Shown here: positions 29,023 to 38,541 of the stretch, piece after piece
Layout of the letters: every line of letters begins with the position of its first letter
Numbering within the stretch: position 1 is the stretch's first letter
Source: Acuticoccus sp. MNP-M23
Lineage (GTDB): Bacteria > Pseudomonadota > Alphaproteobacteria > Rhizobiales > Amorphaceae
DNA length: 64,000 nt
Direction of reading: 5' to 3'
Assembly: GCF_031195445.1 (NCBI RefSeq)
Contig: NZ_CP133480.1
Location: forward strand, 3,774,501 to 3,838,500
Notes under the pieces: model-generated
What the model was told of the DNA's origin: nothing
The model's input: the letters and a program-made list of their open reading frames with translations, nothing else
Database searches by the model: none
Translations under genes and position numbers: made by a program

Positions 29023-29409
29023 AATCGGTAACATCGCGGCGTCATCCACACATGCGACGGGCCACTCGCGATGTGCCGCGCTCGCGAGCCTCCATTCTGC
29101 TACTCCGAAACTGCCGCCTCGGTGACAGGCCGGGCACGTTGCATCCACGTCGCCCCTTGGCTTCACGGCCTCTGTTAAAGCGTCCCCGCAGCAGCTCTAA
29201 GATACCTGGCGAGGCCGCTCTGAAATCCGTTCTGAGACTCAACTCTGCAGACCGGCCAGGCCAGGGCACTCGCTTTGTAGTAGCCGACGAGGCGGAGAAT
29301 GTTCGCTCCGGGACCCTCTCCCTCCGCCACTCAGCAAGTTCGAACCGTTCTCTGCTCCTCAATCGGGCGTCGAAAACGCCACGGCGCGCGCGCTGTGGCG
29401 CGAAAGCTG
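29023..29409. other. Intergenic region between AGE epimerase and recombinase remnant
   Basis: No convincing coding sequence, hairpin terminator or repeat is visible. The GC content is typical of the surroundings. It lies between an operon end and mobile DNA and is probably scar sequence. Confidence 0.35.
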
Positions 29410-29650
29410 ATGACTGCACGATCAGCCCTTGAGCCAATCATCGTGGATGTTCAGCGCTCGGGTCGAACCAGTCTGCGCGCCATCGCTGAAGAGCTGAACG
29501 AATGCGGCATCGTCACACGACGGGGAGGGCGGTGGTACGTTTCGAACGTCCGGAACCTTCTCGGGAGGCTGGGTCGAAAGCAGGCGGGCGCTGGACGATA
29601 AAACAGACAAGGCTGATGTCTTTCGTGGAGGCGATAGTCACGATCTTTTC
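29410..29650 (+). pseudogene. Decayed second copy of the recombinase 3' end and DUF7220-like start
   Basis: RSGRTSLRAIAEELNECGIV and RRGGRWYVSNVRNLLGRLG match the C-terminus of the serine recombinase at 6463-7158 almost residue for residue. The following DNA matches the start of the small membrane gene (KQTRLMSFVEAIV), but its ATG has become ATA and the frame then runs into unrelated sequence. The catalytic half of the recombinase is absent. Corresponding DNA is at about 7000-7210. Confidence 0.8.
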
Positions 29651-29719
29651 TTCGTGTCCACGAAACCGGCAGCAGCTCAGGCCGCAGCCGGCGGCCCGCC
29701 TGCGTCGAGCCTGATCGAC

Positions 29720-29959
29720 TCATCCGCGTTGAGGGTGCACCGATGCGCGGATGCGCAACAGGCTCTGCGGCGTGATCTGCTTGCCTAACCGCTTTCCGAT
29801 AGAGGCGGTGAGGTCGGGAAGTTTCCAGCTCGATACGCCGTCGACCTTGGCATCGGGACCCCGGAGGATCCGCTCGGCGAGAAGCGCCAGCGCACCCTCG
29901 GTGAGGGCAGGCCCGCGCCACGGTCCGGGACGGTCGAGGAGACCCGCCGACCTGCGCAA
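29720..29959 (-). pseudogene. IS630-type transposase N-terminal scrap
   Basis: The motif GPDAKVDGVSSWKLPDLTAS followed by IGKRLGKQITPQSLLRI matches the second helix-turn-helix of IS630/Tc1-like transposases. The DDE catalytic part and both terminal inverted repeats are missing. The fragment lies just after the 3' end of the cyanophycin operon. Confidence 0.5.
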
Positions 29960-30016
29960 GAGACTCCGGGCCCGGATGCCAATCCTCTACCGAGTTAGCG
30001 GGAAGGCGCGCTGATA

Positions 30017-32029
30017 TCAGACGCCGCGTGGGATCGTCCGGTTCCAGCTCCGCTCGTAGACGATTTCGTCGGCCTGTTTCGCCTCTAGATGGGCCTCGAT
30101 GATGAAATCGGTGGGACTGCAGGTGAGGCGCGTCGTGGTGCGCGAGGACGTGACCCAGCCGTCGCGCTCCAGCCCTGCGTGCCACTGCGCAAAAGCGGTT
30201 GCGGAGGACGGGTCGCTCGGGTCTATCGTGTAGCGCTCCACCGCGTTCTTGCGGATCGTTATGTCGTCTTCCACCAGGCGGTATGTGCCGGCGCCGTCGC
30301 CGAGTTCAAGGGTGACGCTGTTCTCGTCAGCCTCGCGCACGACGCGCCAGTAAAGGTTTGCCGGTTCAATGGTTTCGCGGGTCGGTCCCTTGCCGGTTTC
30401 AGGTTCGCCGAACGTGACGGCATCGATGGCAAGAGCCTCGCGGCGCACGGGGAGTGTGAGACGCGAACCTGACGGATCAACGGTAATGGTCACCTTCTCG
30501 GGCGAAGGCCAGATCATCGGGAAATACGACGTGGAGACCGCGAGGCCGATGCGGTGACCGGCGCGGAAGCGCTGCGCGACGGGCTTCAGGGGAACGCGCA
30601 CGGTCACACTTTTGCCCGGCACGAGGGGCTTCGGGTCGGCGTGGCCATCGCGATGCGTGAGGTTGAGGACGCCGAACGTGACACGGGTCGCGGCCCCATC
30701 CGGGGCGATGTCGTCGATATGCACTGCGACCTGCGCCATCTCCCGGTCCGCTGAAAGCCGCAGCGTGACTTCAGGCTCGCCGGCAATGTCGACCGGCTGG
30801 GCCAGGGGTTCGGTGAAGAATGTAAGGCTGCCGCCATACTCCGCGCGCTGGTCGGTCGGCTGATCGCCGGGGTGGGCGTAGGAGCACCACTTGCCGCCGG
30901 CCATGCCGACGTCGAGTGGCGATGAGACGGTGAGCAGCGCGCCGCCCCCTTCGCCGCCAAGCGTGCCGCCCGACCCCAGCGCGTAGTGCGTGGGCACGAT
31001 GTTGCTCGACGGCCAGACGGGCTCGGCGATCCATTTGCCTTCGCGCGACGGGTAGTTCGCGCGCGGCGGCGCATGGTCCTGCTGGAAGAGCCGCAGCATA
31101 GGTTCGTCCATGATGCCGGCCGGCTCAAGCTTCAGCCATTCGTCCCACCAGCGGAGCGTCTCCTGCAGGAAGCCGATGGCGGGGCCGGGCGAGCCAACGT
31201 GCGGCCGCTTGTGCGACCACGGGCCGACGAGGCCCTTTCGCGGTCCTTCGAGGTGCTCCATCAATCGCAGGACCGAGCGGCAGTAACCGTCCGCCCAGCC
31301 GCTCACCGCGTAGACCGGGATCTTTATCGCCGAATAGTCCTCACAGACCGAGCCGTGCTGCCAGAAGGCGTCGCGGGTCTGGTGGTTCAGCCAGTTCTCC
31401 AGCCACAGGCCGCTTTTTTCCAGCCGCTCCAGCCACAGTTCGCGCCAGGCTTCGCCGCGCCAGCGCGGATCGGGCGGCAGGGCGTTGCGCGCGAACATCT
31501 GCGAGGCCCAGGAGAAATTGTCGATGAGGAGGCAGCCGCCCATGTAGTGCACGTCGTCGGCATAGCGGTCGTCGGTGGAGCAGATGGTGACAATCGCCTT
31601 CAGTGCCGGCGGCTGGAGGGCTGCGATCTGGAGGCCGTTGAACCCGCCCCACGAGATGCCGATCATGCCGATATTGCCGTCGCACCACGCCTGATCGGCA
31701 ATCCATGCGATGGCGTCGACACCGTCCTGCAGCTCTTGCGGCAGGTATTCGTCCAGCATCAGGCCTTCCGAATCGCCCGCCCCGCGAAGGTCGAGCCGGA
31801 CGTAGGCGTAGCCGTGGCCGGCATAGTACCGGCCGGTCTCCTCATCCTCGGGCGCGCAAAGGTCGTTCTTGCGGTAGGGGATGTATTCGAGGATCGCCGG
31901 AACCGGTTTTGCTTCGGCGTCTTGCGGCATGAAGATGCGGGCGGCAAGGCGGCAGCCGTCCGGCATCGGCACGTCGATGTGCTTTATCTCCCGAACCTTG
32001 TGGGGGAGATCCTCGGCGACGCGCATCAT
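30017..32029 (-). CDS. CocE/NonD-family serine hydrolase (X-Pro dipeptidyl-peptidase-like)
   Basis: 670 residues from ATG 32029, which overlaps the upstream stop (ATGATG); a start 99 bases earlier would intrude into that gene. An N-terminal alpha/beta-hydrolase domain has the nucleophile Ser126 in GISWGGF, a likely Asp in GWADG and His in GPWSHKRPH. The C-terminal half is the jelly-roll of the X-Pro_dipept_C type (from about 360), which begins near SNIVPTHYALGSGG. No signal peptide. Family members hydrolyse esters or amides, including cocaine esterase and acyl-peptide substrates. Its position as last gene of the cyanophycin operon suggests an ester or amide substrate linked to cyanophycin or its dipeptides; this is inference. 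Confidence 0.85.
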   Translation of the reverse strand: MMRVAEDLPHKVREIKHIDVPMPDGCRLAARIFMPQDAEAKPVPAILEYIPYRKNDLCAPEDEETGRYYAGHGYAYVRLDLRGAGDSEGLMLDEYLPQELQDGVDAIAWIADQAWCDGNIGMIGISWGGFNGLQIAALQPPALKAIVTICSTDDRYADDVHYMGGCLLIDNFSWASQMFARNALPPDPRWRGEAWRELWLERLEKSGLWLENWLNHQTRDAFWQHGSVCEDYSAIKIPVYAVSGWADGYCRSVLRLMEHLEGPRKGLVGPWSHKRPHVGSPGPAIGFLQETLRWWDEWLKLEPAGIMDEPMLRLFQQDHAPPRANYPSREGKWIAEPVWPSSNIVPTHYALGSGGTLGGEGGGALLTVSSPLDVGMAGGKWCSYAHPGDQPTDQRAEYGGSLTFFTEPLAQPVDIAGEPEVTLRLSADREMAQVAVHIDDIAPDGAATRVTFGVLNLTHRDGHADPKPLVPGKSVTVRVPLKPVAQRFRAGHRIGLAVSTSYFPMIWPSPEKVTITVDPSGSRLTLPVRREALAIDAVTFGEPETGKGPTRETIEPANLYWRVVREADENSVTLELGDGAGTYRLVEDDITIRKNAVERYTIDPSDPSSATAFAQWHAGLERDGWVTSSRTTTRLTCSPTDFIIEAHLEAKQADEIVYERSWNRTIPRGV

Positions 32030-33324
32030 TCGTCGATGTTGGTGAACTCGAAGTTCAGCCCCTTCATCACGCGCTCGTAGTTCCACAGAAGCGAGGCCTG
32101 GGTGTTGGCGCCCATCCAGATGCAGCACACGGCGAAGCTGTAGGAATCCTGCTCGGGAAGCTCGGTCAGTCGCATGCCTTCCTTCATTTGCACGGCGACG
32201 GTGGTGCCGGGGACCTTGTCCTGCGCGGCGGCGACTTCCTCCGCAGAGGGTACGCTCGATGCGACCGCGTTGTTGAAGAACACGCGGTAGAAGAACTCTG
32301 CCGCGACGTTGTAACCGCCCTCACGCTTCGGCATCTGCGGCGCGCGGCCGAGGCCGATGTCGACGGCAACCTGCTGATGGCTCGTTCCGTCGACTTTCTC
32401 GAACATGTCGCAGTGGGACTGGGCAAGGCGGGTGTTGATCTCAAGGAGCCAGATCTTGTCCTGCACCTCGTCCCAGAAGAACTCGATGTTGAAGGCGGAG
32501 TCGTCGTAGCCGGTGTGCTCCATGATCTTGATGGCGATCTCGGCCATCCTGTCCTGCACCCGCTGCGGCAGCTTCGACGGATACATGTAGTAGAAGAACG
32601 AAAGAACCTGCGGATAACGGATGGAATCCACCACGCCGTAGGGGACGACCTTGCCGTCGTAGACGTAGCCCTCCAGCGTGCACTGGCGGCCGCCGATGAT
32701 CTGCTCGGCCATGCAATACTGGCCGGCGACCTTGCGAATGTCGGCCGGCATTTCCGCGTGGTCGAGCACGTAGTCGAACGGTTCGGACACGGCACCGACG
32801 CCGGCACGCAGCTTTTCGATCGCGAAGTCGAAGTCTTCCGGGTTGTCGACACGGAAGCCAAGCCGCGAGCCCGACGACTTGATCGGCTTGACGAAGAAGG
32901 GGAACGACAGCGCCGACTGGCCGATCTTGGAGAGCGCATCGTCGTCGAACGGGTCAAACGCGGTGAAGGCGGGGATATGCTCGGGGATCACTTCGCGCTG
33001 GACCGTGCGGCTCCAGAACTTGTGCTCGCACTTCAACAGGCTTTCCAGCGACGTCGCCCGCGTGCCGAACTTCTTGGCGAGCAGCGGCAGCATCGTCGAC
33101 ACCGGAATGTCCATGTAGCCGATGATGGCGTCGACCGGAACGTCGGCCGCCCTGATCTGCCGCTCGGCAATCTCGAGCAGGGAGGGGATGTTGTAGTCCT
33201 CCACCTCGTAGACGATGGCCGGATCGATGACGCCGTGGAACACCACGTCCTCGACACCCTTGAGCCGCTTCAGGCGCTCGTGATTGAGATCGTTCATGCC
33301 GATCACGAAGACGTTCTTCGTCAT
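32026..33324 (-). CDS. ATP-grasp ligase of unknown substrate
   Basis: 432 residues. The N-terminal Rossmann-like lobe starts MTKNVFVIGMNDLNHERLKR. The ATP-grasp core follows with FFVKPIKSSGSRLGF (nucleotide-binding Lys region) and the metal-binding DKIWLLEINTRLAQSH near residue 300. ATP-grasp enzymes join a carboxylate to an amine or thiol through an acyl-phosphate. The start is preceded by GGGAGG six bases away and lies 42 bases after the cyanophycin synthetase stop, and its stop overlaps the hydrolase start. The operon suggests an amino acid or dipeptide substrate, for example modifying or recycling beta-Asp-Arg, but nothing in the sequence names it. Confidence 0.75.
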   Translation of the reverse strand: MTKNVFVIGMNDLNHERLKRLKGVEDVVFHGVIDPAIVYEVEDYNIPSLLEIAERQIRAADVPVDAIIGYMDIPVSTMLPLLAKKFGTRATSLESLLKCEHKFWSRTVQREVIPEHIPAFTAFDPFDDDALSKIGQSALSFPFFVKPIKSSGSRLGFRVDNPEDFDFAIEKLRAGVGAVSEPFDYVLDHAEMPADIRKVAGQYCMAEQIIGGRQCTLEGYVYDGKVVPYGVVDSIRYPQVLSFFYYMYPSKLPQRVQDRMAEIAIKIMEHTGYDDSAFNIEFFWDEVQDKIWLLEINTRLAQSHCDMFEKVDGTSHQQVAVDIGLGRAPQMPKREGGYNVAAEFFYRVFFNNAVASSVPSAEEVAAAQDKVPGTTVAVQMKEGMRLTELPEQDSYSFAVCCIWMGANTQASLLWNYERVMKGLNFEFTNIDE

Positions 33325-33366
33325 CGCATCCTCCCGTTCCGTTTTATTGGGCGCAATGCGCCGCGT

Positions 33367-35988
33367 TTATTGTGCCGCAACGGCGGCCTTCTCACGGAAA
33401 CTGCGCCCCTTGAGCCGCTGGATCGTGCCGTCGACGTCGTCCACCAGCAGGAGGAGCAGATCGCCCTCCTTCGCTTCGTCCATCGCACGGCCGATGGCGT
33501 CGTGCTCGGCAAGCTCCAGCGTGACGCGGCAGGAGCCTGCCTCCTCGGCGCCGGCCCTGAGGAGACCGGCCGCTTCGCCGACCTCGCGCTGGCGCGCATG
33601 CGTCTCGCAGATGAACAGGATGTCGCTCATCTCGCCGAGCTGACGGCCCAGCGCCGAAAGGTCCTCGTCCCGCCGGTTGCCCGGCGCGCTCGCAACGCCG
33701 ATCACCCGTTTTCCCTGAAGACCACGCACCAGCGGCGCCAGCGCGGCCAGCGCAGGCACGTTGTGGCCGTAGTCGATCAGGCAGCGAACGCCATCAGCCT
33801 CGATAAGGTTCGATCGGCCGGGAAGTTGTGTCGGCGTCGGGTGGAAGGTGGTGAGGCCCATCCGTATGTCGCCCAGCGAGAGGCCGTGCGCGTGCGCCGC
33901 GGCGGCCGCCGCCATCGCGTTCTGCACGTTGAAGACGGCGTGGCCCTCGAAAGCGATCGGCACGTCGTTGACCTCGACGATCTCAGCTTCCACCTCGCCC
34001 TGCCGCAGCACGATCCTGCCGCCGCGCACCGTGACCACTACGCCGTGCCCGGCAATGTGGCCCGCAAGATCCGGGTTGTCCGGGTTCATGGTGAAGTAGG
34101 CGATCTTGCCACGTGCCCAGTAAGTGCCCTGGTCGAACACGCGCGGGTCGTCGGCGTTGAGGACCGCGGTGCCGCTCTCCTTCACCGCGTAGGTGACGAC
34201 GGTCTTGCAGCGTGCGAGCTCGTCGAGCGTGTGGACGTCGTAGTCGCCGAGGTGGTCGCTCGCGATGTTGGTGAGGACGCCGACATCGCACTCGTCGAAG
34301 CCGAGGCCGCGGCGCATGATGCCCCCGCGCGCCACTTCCAGAACCGCATGGTCGACGGACGGCTCCTGAAGCACGATCTGCGCCGATTGCGGGCCGGAAT
34401 AGTCGCCGCGCATGACGACGTGGTTGTCAATCTCGATCGCGCCCGTCGTCGCCATGCCCACGTGGCGGCCGGCATAGCGCAGGATGTGCGCGATAAGGCG
34501 CGTGGTGGTGGTCTTGCCGTTGGTGCCGGTGATCGCGGTGATAGGGATGCGCGCGTCGCCGGGGTCCGGGAACAGCATGTCGACGACGGCCTCACCAACC
34601 GGACGGCCCTTGCCGTGGGTCGGCGACAGGTGCATCCGGAAGCCGGGGCCTGCGTTCACCTCCACCACGCCGGCGGACTGCTGGTCCAGGGGACGGGTCA
34701 ACGTTTCGGCCAGAAGGTCGATGCCGATGATGTCGAGCCCGATCAGCCGGCCGATGCGTTCGGCTGCGAAGCGCACGTCGGGGTGGACATCGTCGGTAAG
34801 GTCGGTGGCGGTGCCGCCTGTCGAAAGGTTCGCGGTCGACTTCAGCAGGAAGATCTCGCCCTGGGGCAGGACGCTTTCCAGCGTGAGCCCGGCCTGCGCA
34901 ATCAGCCGCTCGGTCTGCTGATCGACGAAGATCTGCGTGAGCAGGTTTTCGTGGCCGACGCCGCGGCGCGGATCCTTGTTCTCGCGGTCGATCAGCTGCT
35001 GCAGAGTGGACGTGCCATCGCCCTCCACGTGGGCGGGCCTGCGTCGTGCCGCGGCGACAAGCTTGCCGTCCACCACCAAGAGGCGGTGATCCTCGCCCTT
35101 GATGTACTTCTCCACGACGACACTTGCATTGCGCGCGTAAGCGGCGTCGAAGCCTTCCTTCAGCTCGTTCTCGTCGGTGATGTTGGTGGTCACGCCGCGT
35201 CCGTGGTTGCCCACCAGCGGCTTGGTGACGACGGGATAGCCGATGCTTTGCGCCGCGGCGACGGCCTCTTCGAAGGTGTAGGTGATCGAGCCCCAGGGCA
35301 CCGGGATGCCGGCTTCGCCGAGGATCTTCTTTGTCCAGTCCTTGTCGTCGGCGATGGAGGAGCCGATCAGGCTGGTCTTTGCCGTAACGGTCGCCTGGAA
35401 GCGCTGCTGGCGGTTGCCGTGGCCGAGCTGGATATAGCTCGCGTCCTCGGTCAGCCGCACGTAGGGGATGCCCCGCTTGCGGGCGGCCTGCACTATGGAA
35501 TTGGTCGACGGCCCCAGCATGTTGGCGTCGCGCACTTCCTTCAGGCGTTCGATCACCGGCCCCAGATCGGCCGTCTGCCCGTCGTAGAGGCGCTCGACGA
35601 TGGCGACCGCCTCGACCCCGGCGGCAATCCCGCACGCTTCGTCCCGGTAGCGGTAGACCACGTTGTAGACGCAAGGCTCGTAGCTATCGACCGTCTTGCC
35701 GTAGCCGACCGTGAAGCCGATCAGATTCTGCAGCTCAATCGCGACGTGTTCCACAACGTGGCCGGCATAGGTGCCGGCCTCGACGCGCTGGAGAAAGCCG
35801 CCGGGCACGCCGACAGAGCAGCGATGGTCGTAAAGCGACGGCAGGACGGCCTTCAGGTTGTCCAGAAAGCCCGGCACTTCGTTGCTCGGCCGGTGGTTGA
35901 GGTCGCCAATGTCGAGCCGCATGAGGATTGCGGGGTAGCCACTGTAGTAGTTTGGTCCACGCAAAGCCCGATGGCTGACAATTTTCAC
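33367..35988 (-). CDS. cphA: Cyanophycin synthetase
   Basis: 873 residues, the usual size. Start GTG 35988 with AAGGA upstream. The N-terminal domain (1-160) carries MKIVSHRALRGPNYYSGYPA and GGFLQRVEAGTYAGH. A central ATP-grasp domain (about 200-470) contains VVTKPLVGNHGRGVT and ends GVVEVNAGPGFRMHL. The C-terminal Mur ligase-like domain has the P-loop ITGTNGKTTTTRLIAH (about 490). CphA extends multi-L-arginyl-poly-L-aspartate: the ATP-grasp site adds Asp to the backbone and the Mur-like site adds Arg to its side chain. All key motifs are present, so it is probably functional. It follows cyanophycinase by nine bases and precedes the ATP-grasp ligase. Confidence 0.95.
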   Translation of the reverse strand: MKIVSHRALRGPNYYSGYPAILMRLDIGDLNHRPSNEVPGFLDNLKAVLPSLYDHRCSVGVPGGFLQRVEAGTYAGHVVEHVAIELQNLIGFTVGYGKTVDSYEPCVYNVVYRYRDEACGIAAGVEAVAIVERLYDGQTADLGPVIERLKEVRDANMLGPSTNSIVQAARKRGIPYVRLTEDASYIQLGHGNRQQRFQATVTAKTSLIGSSIADDKDWTKKILGEAGIPVPWGSITYTFEEAVAAAQSIGYPVVTKPLVGNHGRGVTTNITDENELKEGFDAAYARNASVVVEKYIKGEDHRLLVVDGKLVAAARRRPAHVEGDGTSTLQQLIDRENKDPRRGVGHENLLTQIFVDQQTERLIAQAGLTLESVLPQGEIFLLKSTANLSTGGTATDLTDDVHPDVRFAAERIGRLIGLDIIGIDLLAETLTRPLDQQSAGVVEVNAGPGFRMHLSPTHGKGRPVGEAVVDMLFPDPGDARIPITAITGTNGKTTTTRLIAHILRYAGRHVGMATTGAIEIDNHVVMRGDYSGPQSAQIVLQEPSVDHAVLEVARGGIMRRGLGFDECDVGVLTNIASDHLGDYDVHTLDELARCKTVVTYAVKESGTAVLNADDPRVFDQGTYWARGKIAYFTMNPDNPDLAGHIAGHGVVVTVRGGRIVLRQGEVEAEIVEVNDVPIAFEGHAVFNVQNAMAAAAAAHAHGLSLGDIRMGLTTFHPTPTQLPGRSNLIEADGVRCLIDYGHNVPALAALAPLVRGLQGKRVIGVASAPGNRRDEDLSALGRQLGEMSDILFICETHARQREVGEAAGLLRAGAEEAGSCRVTLELAEHDAIGRAMDEAKEGDLLLLLVDDVDGTIQRLKGRSFREKAAVAAQ

Positions 35989-35997
35989 GCGCGTTCC

Positions 35998-36888
35998 TTA
36001 GTTATTCTCAAGATCGGATGGGGAGAGGAACCGGCGCTTGCGCACATCGTAGCCAAATCCACTGGTGAGAGCGTGCATAATAACGTGCTCGACCGCAACC
36101 GGCTCGCCGTCGCTCAATTCAAAGACATTCGATACGCGCAGTTCAGAGCTGTCGACGATGATGACGTGGCCGTTGCCGATCGCTTCGAGGATCGGCCCTT
36201 CGTGGATGATGACCCCCGCATCCTCGCCGATACCGATGCCGAGATATTCCGGGTTCGTCGTCCCCACCTCCATCAACCGGGTGAAGCGGCCCCTTTCCAG
36301 GAAATGGCTGTCGATGATGACGCCGTGCACGAACGCCAGGCCGGAACTCATCTTGACCGCGCCCTTGCGCAGGGCGTCGGCGGCGTGGCCGTTGTAGATC
36401 ATGGTCGCCGACATGGCGGCGGCGCCGGCGCTGGTGCCGGCGATCACCGCGCCCTGTTCGCGCCGTTGGCGGATTGCGGCGAGAAGCGGCGAGCCGCCGA
36501 GAATGTGGGTGAGGCGGAGCTGGTCGCCGCCCGTGAGGAAAATCACGTTGCACCGCTCGATGGCTTCGATCAGCTCGGGCCTTCCGGCATCGGCGCGAGT
36601 GCGAACGTCGAGATTGTGGACAGCCTTCGCGCCCAGTCGGCCGAAGGTTTCGTCATAGGTGGCGAACGTCTCGTCGGGATAGCCGCTCGCCGTGGCGATG
36701 ACGCCGACCTCGCACGCCGACGGGTCCGGCGCGAGGCCGAGAACGCGCCGCAGGATGACCGCTTCGGATGTCTTGTCCTCGGCGCCGCCGATGGCAACCA
36801 GCACGCCGCGGGACTTGTTGTCGGTAAGATCGTTGAACAAGGCGACCGTGGCCTTCCAAGTAAGGCGCTGAGGGTGCGCCGGAATCAT
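35998..36888 (-). CDS. cphB: Cyanophycinase
   Basis: 296 residues, S51-like serine peptidase fold. The nucleophile Ser153 is in the elbow IAGTSAGAAAM; FLTGGDQ supplies the oxyanion region and DSHFLERGR the conserved His/Glu-Arg element. It cleaves cyanophycin to beta-Asp-Arg dipeptides in the cytoplasm. The N-terminus is slightly ragged, so a later start near residue 18 is possible. It is the first gene of the four-gene operon; the cphA start is nine bases downstream. No further Asp-Arg hydrolase (isoaspartyl dipeptidase) lies nearby, which makes the two downstream enzymes candidates for dipeptide processing. Confidence 0.92.
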   Translation of the reverse strand: MIPAHPQRLTWKATVALFNDLTDNKSRGVLVAIGGAEDKTSEAVILRRVLGLAPDPSACEVGVIATASGYPDETFATYDETFGRLGAKAVHNLDVRTRADAGRPELIEAIERCNVIFLTGGDQLRLTHILGGSPLLAAIRQRREQGAVIAGTSAGAAAMSATMIYNGHAADALRKGAVKMSSGLAFVHGVIIDSHFLERGRFTRLMEVGTTNPEYLGIGIGEDAGVIIHEGPILEAIGNGHVIIVDSSELRVSNVFELSDGEPVAVEHVIMHALTSGFGYDVRKRRFLSPSDLENN

Positions 36889-36984
36889 CTAAGCCAGCCG
36901 GCGGACGCGATTGCAACCGCTCTCACGCTCGACCGGACCCGCGCGCGCACGTCCTACACCACTCGATGGCGCGCGACCACCGTG

Positions 36985-37838
36985 AGGCAGTCGCCGAGCT
37001 TGACGGAACCCGGAAGAATGCTTTTCGAGCGGACGCAGGAGGGCCGGCCGGACGCGCAGGAGGGCGCTGTAACGCTGTTCACGATGCACGCTGCCAGAGG
37101 ACTCAAGCGGCCGGTGGTTGTCCCGGTAAACACGCTGGGTGCGCCGCGGACGGAATCGCGCGCTTTCGTCGACGAAGCCACCGGAGCGCTCCTTCGCAAG
37201 GTGCTCGGCGCCGAGCCGACGGGGTACGCTGCGCGCTGGGAGGCGGAGAAGGAGGAGATCCGGCTGGAGCGCCAGCAGCTGTGGTATGTGGCGGCGACGC
37301 GGGCGCTGCAGACGCTGCTGTTGCCCCGTCCTGACGCGGAGCCCGGCCGGTCAGCCTGGCGCGCTCCGGTCGACCTCGCGCTCGGCGACCTGCCGCCGTT
37401 CGACCGTCCGCCCGTCGCAGCGCGAGCGGCCGCCGGCATACGTCCGGGCGCGCAGTCGGCGGAGACATTCCGCGCCGAGGCGGAAGGCATAGCCGGCCGT
37501 CAGCGGCGGCTGTTCCGGGTGGTTCCGAGCCGGCACGAGGGCGGCGCGCCGGAGCCGGCGTCACCGATCATTTCCGCCGACGAGGATGCGGCCGCGACGA
37601 TGGCGGTGGACGGTTGGACGCAGGTCCGTGAATCGGTCGGGCGCGGCGCTGCGTTGCGCGGACGTCGCGAGCGTGGCCTCGCAATCCACAAGCTCATCGA
37701 GGAGGTGCTGACCGGCGAGACCTTGGCGGCCTGCGAGCCGTTGGAGACGCGGGCAGGTGTGCTCGCGATGTTGCTGGGGCCGACGCCGAGGCGGAAGCCG
37801 CCTACTACGGCCAGCTTGAGGCCATGCCGCTCGCCGCG
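36985..37838 (+). pseudogene. UvrD/AddA-type helicase C-terminal fragment
   Basis: The open frame carries GAVTLFTMHAARGLKRPVVV, a helicase motif V-like segment, and RLERQQLWYVAATRALQTLL, motif VI of UvrD-like helicases, followed by a RecB-nuclease-like region beginning GLAIHKLIEEVLTGET. The N-terminal helicase core with the Walker A site is absent, and the 3' end runs into tail-gene sequence. It is an orphan fragment facing the cyanophycin operon. No start codon is convincing. Confidence 0.65.
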
Positions 37839-37869
37839 TAGGATTCAAGCCAAACGGTTTCCGGAAAAC

Positions 37870-38531
37870 GCGGGGCGGTTCAATCGAGAGCGCGCCAGGT
37901 ATCTGGGAAATCGTCCAGGCAGGCGCGGCGGAACTGATCGGCCCAGGCCGGTATCGCCTGACCAGACTCCTGCGGGGCCAGCGCGGCACTGAAGGAGCCA
38001 TGGGCAATCCGGCGCCCGCCGGCGTGCGGGTCGTGGTGCTGGGCGACAGCATTGCAACGCTGCCAATCGCCGAGGCCGATCTCCGGCATCCCGTGGAACT
38101 GGCGCATCGGTCCCGCAAGCCGCCCGGTCAGCGACGAGACCAATGTGGCGCAGACCTTCACGCCTGAAGGCGTCGGGTTGCGGCCGTTCTCGGTCGCCCA
38201 TGTCGAGCAGCCGTCGCGCAAGGCGCGCAGTCCCGGCGATCTGACGATCCGCTGGACACGCCGGTCCCGGGCACTCGTGGCCGACAGCTGGGGCGGGCTC
38301 GAGGTGCCGCTGGGCGAGGAGCTCGAAGCCTACGAGGTCGAGATCCTCGACGGCACCACAGTGAAGCGGGTGCTGAGCACCGCCACCACCAGCGCGGTCT
38401 ACACCGCCGCAGACCAGACCGCCGATTGGGGCGCGCCACTCGCCCCCGGCGAGAGCCTCATCGTCCGCATCTTCCAGCTCTCCGCGCTGGTCGGGCGGGG
38501 CGCGCCCGAGACCGTCACGCTCTTGTTCTGA
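37870..38531 (+). pseudogene. GTA/phage tail-tip (gp15-like) C-terminal remnant, frameshifted
   Basis: IWEIVQAGAAELIGPGRYRL and LTRLLRGQRGTEGAMGNPAP are highly characteristic of the C-terminal end of the Rhodobacter gene transfer agent baseplate/host-specificity protein. After PIAEADL the frame is broken by one extra C at 38083/38084, and the protein resumes in the next frame with GIPWNWRIGPASRPVSDET through to VTLLF at 38531. The large N-terminal part is missing. It is followed closely by DUF2793, as in intact prophages. Confidence 0.8.
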
Positions 38532-38541
38532 AGGCAATCCC

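Noticed and set aside
32188-37992. Very long plus-strand ORF (about 1934 codons) opposite the cyanophycin operon
   Set aside because: Over most of its length it is antisense to well-supported genes and contains no recognisable domain; long antisense frames are common in high-GC coding DNA. Only its last part (from about 36985) matches a UvrD-like fragment.
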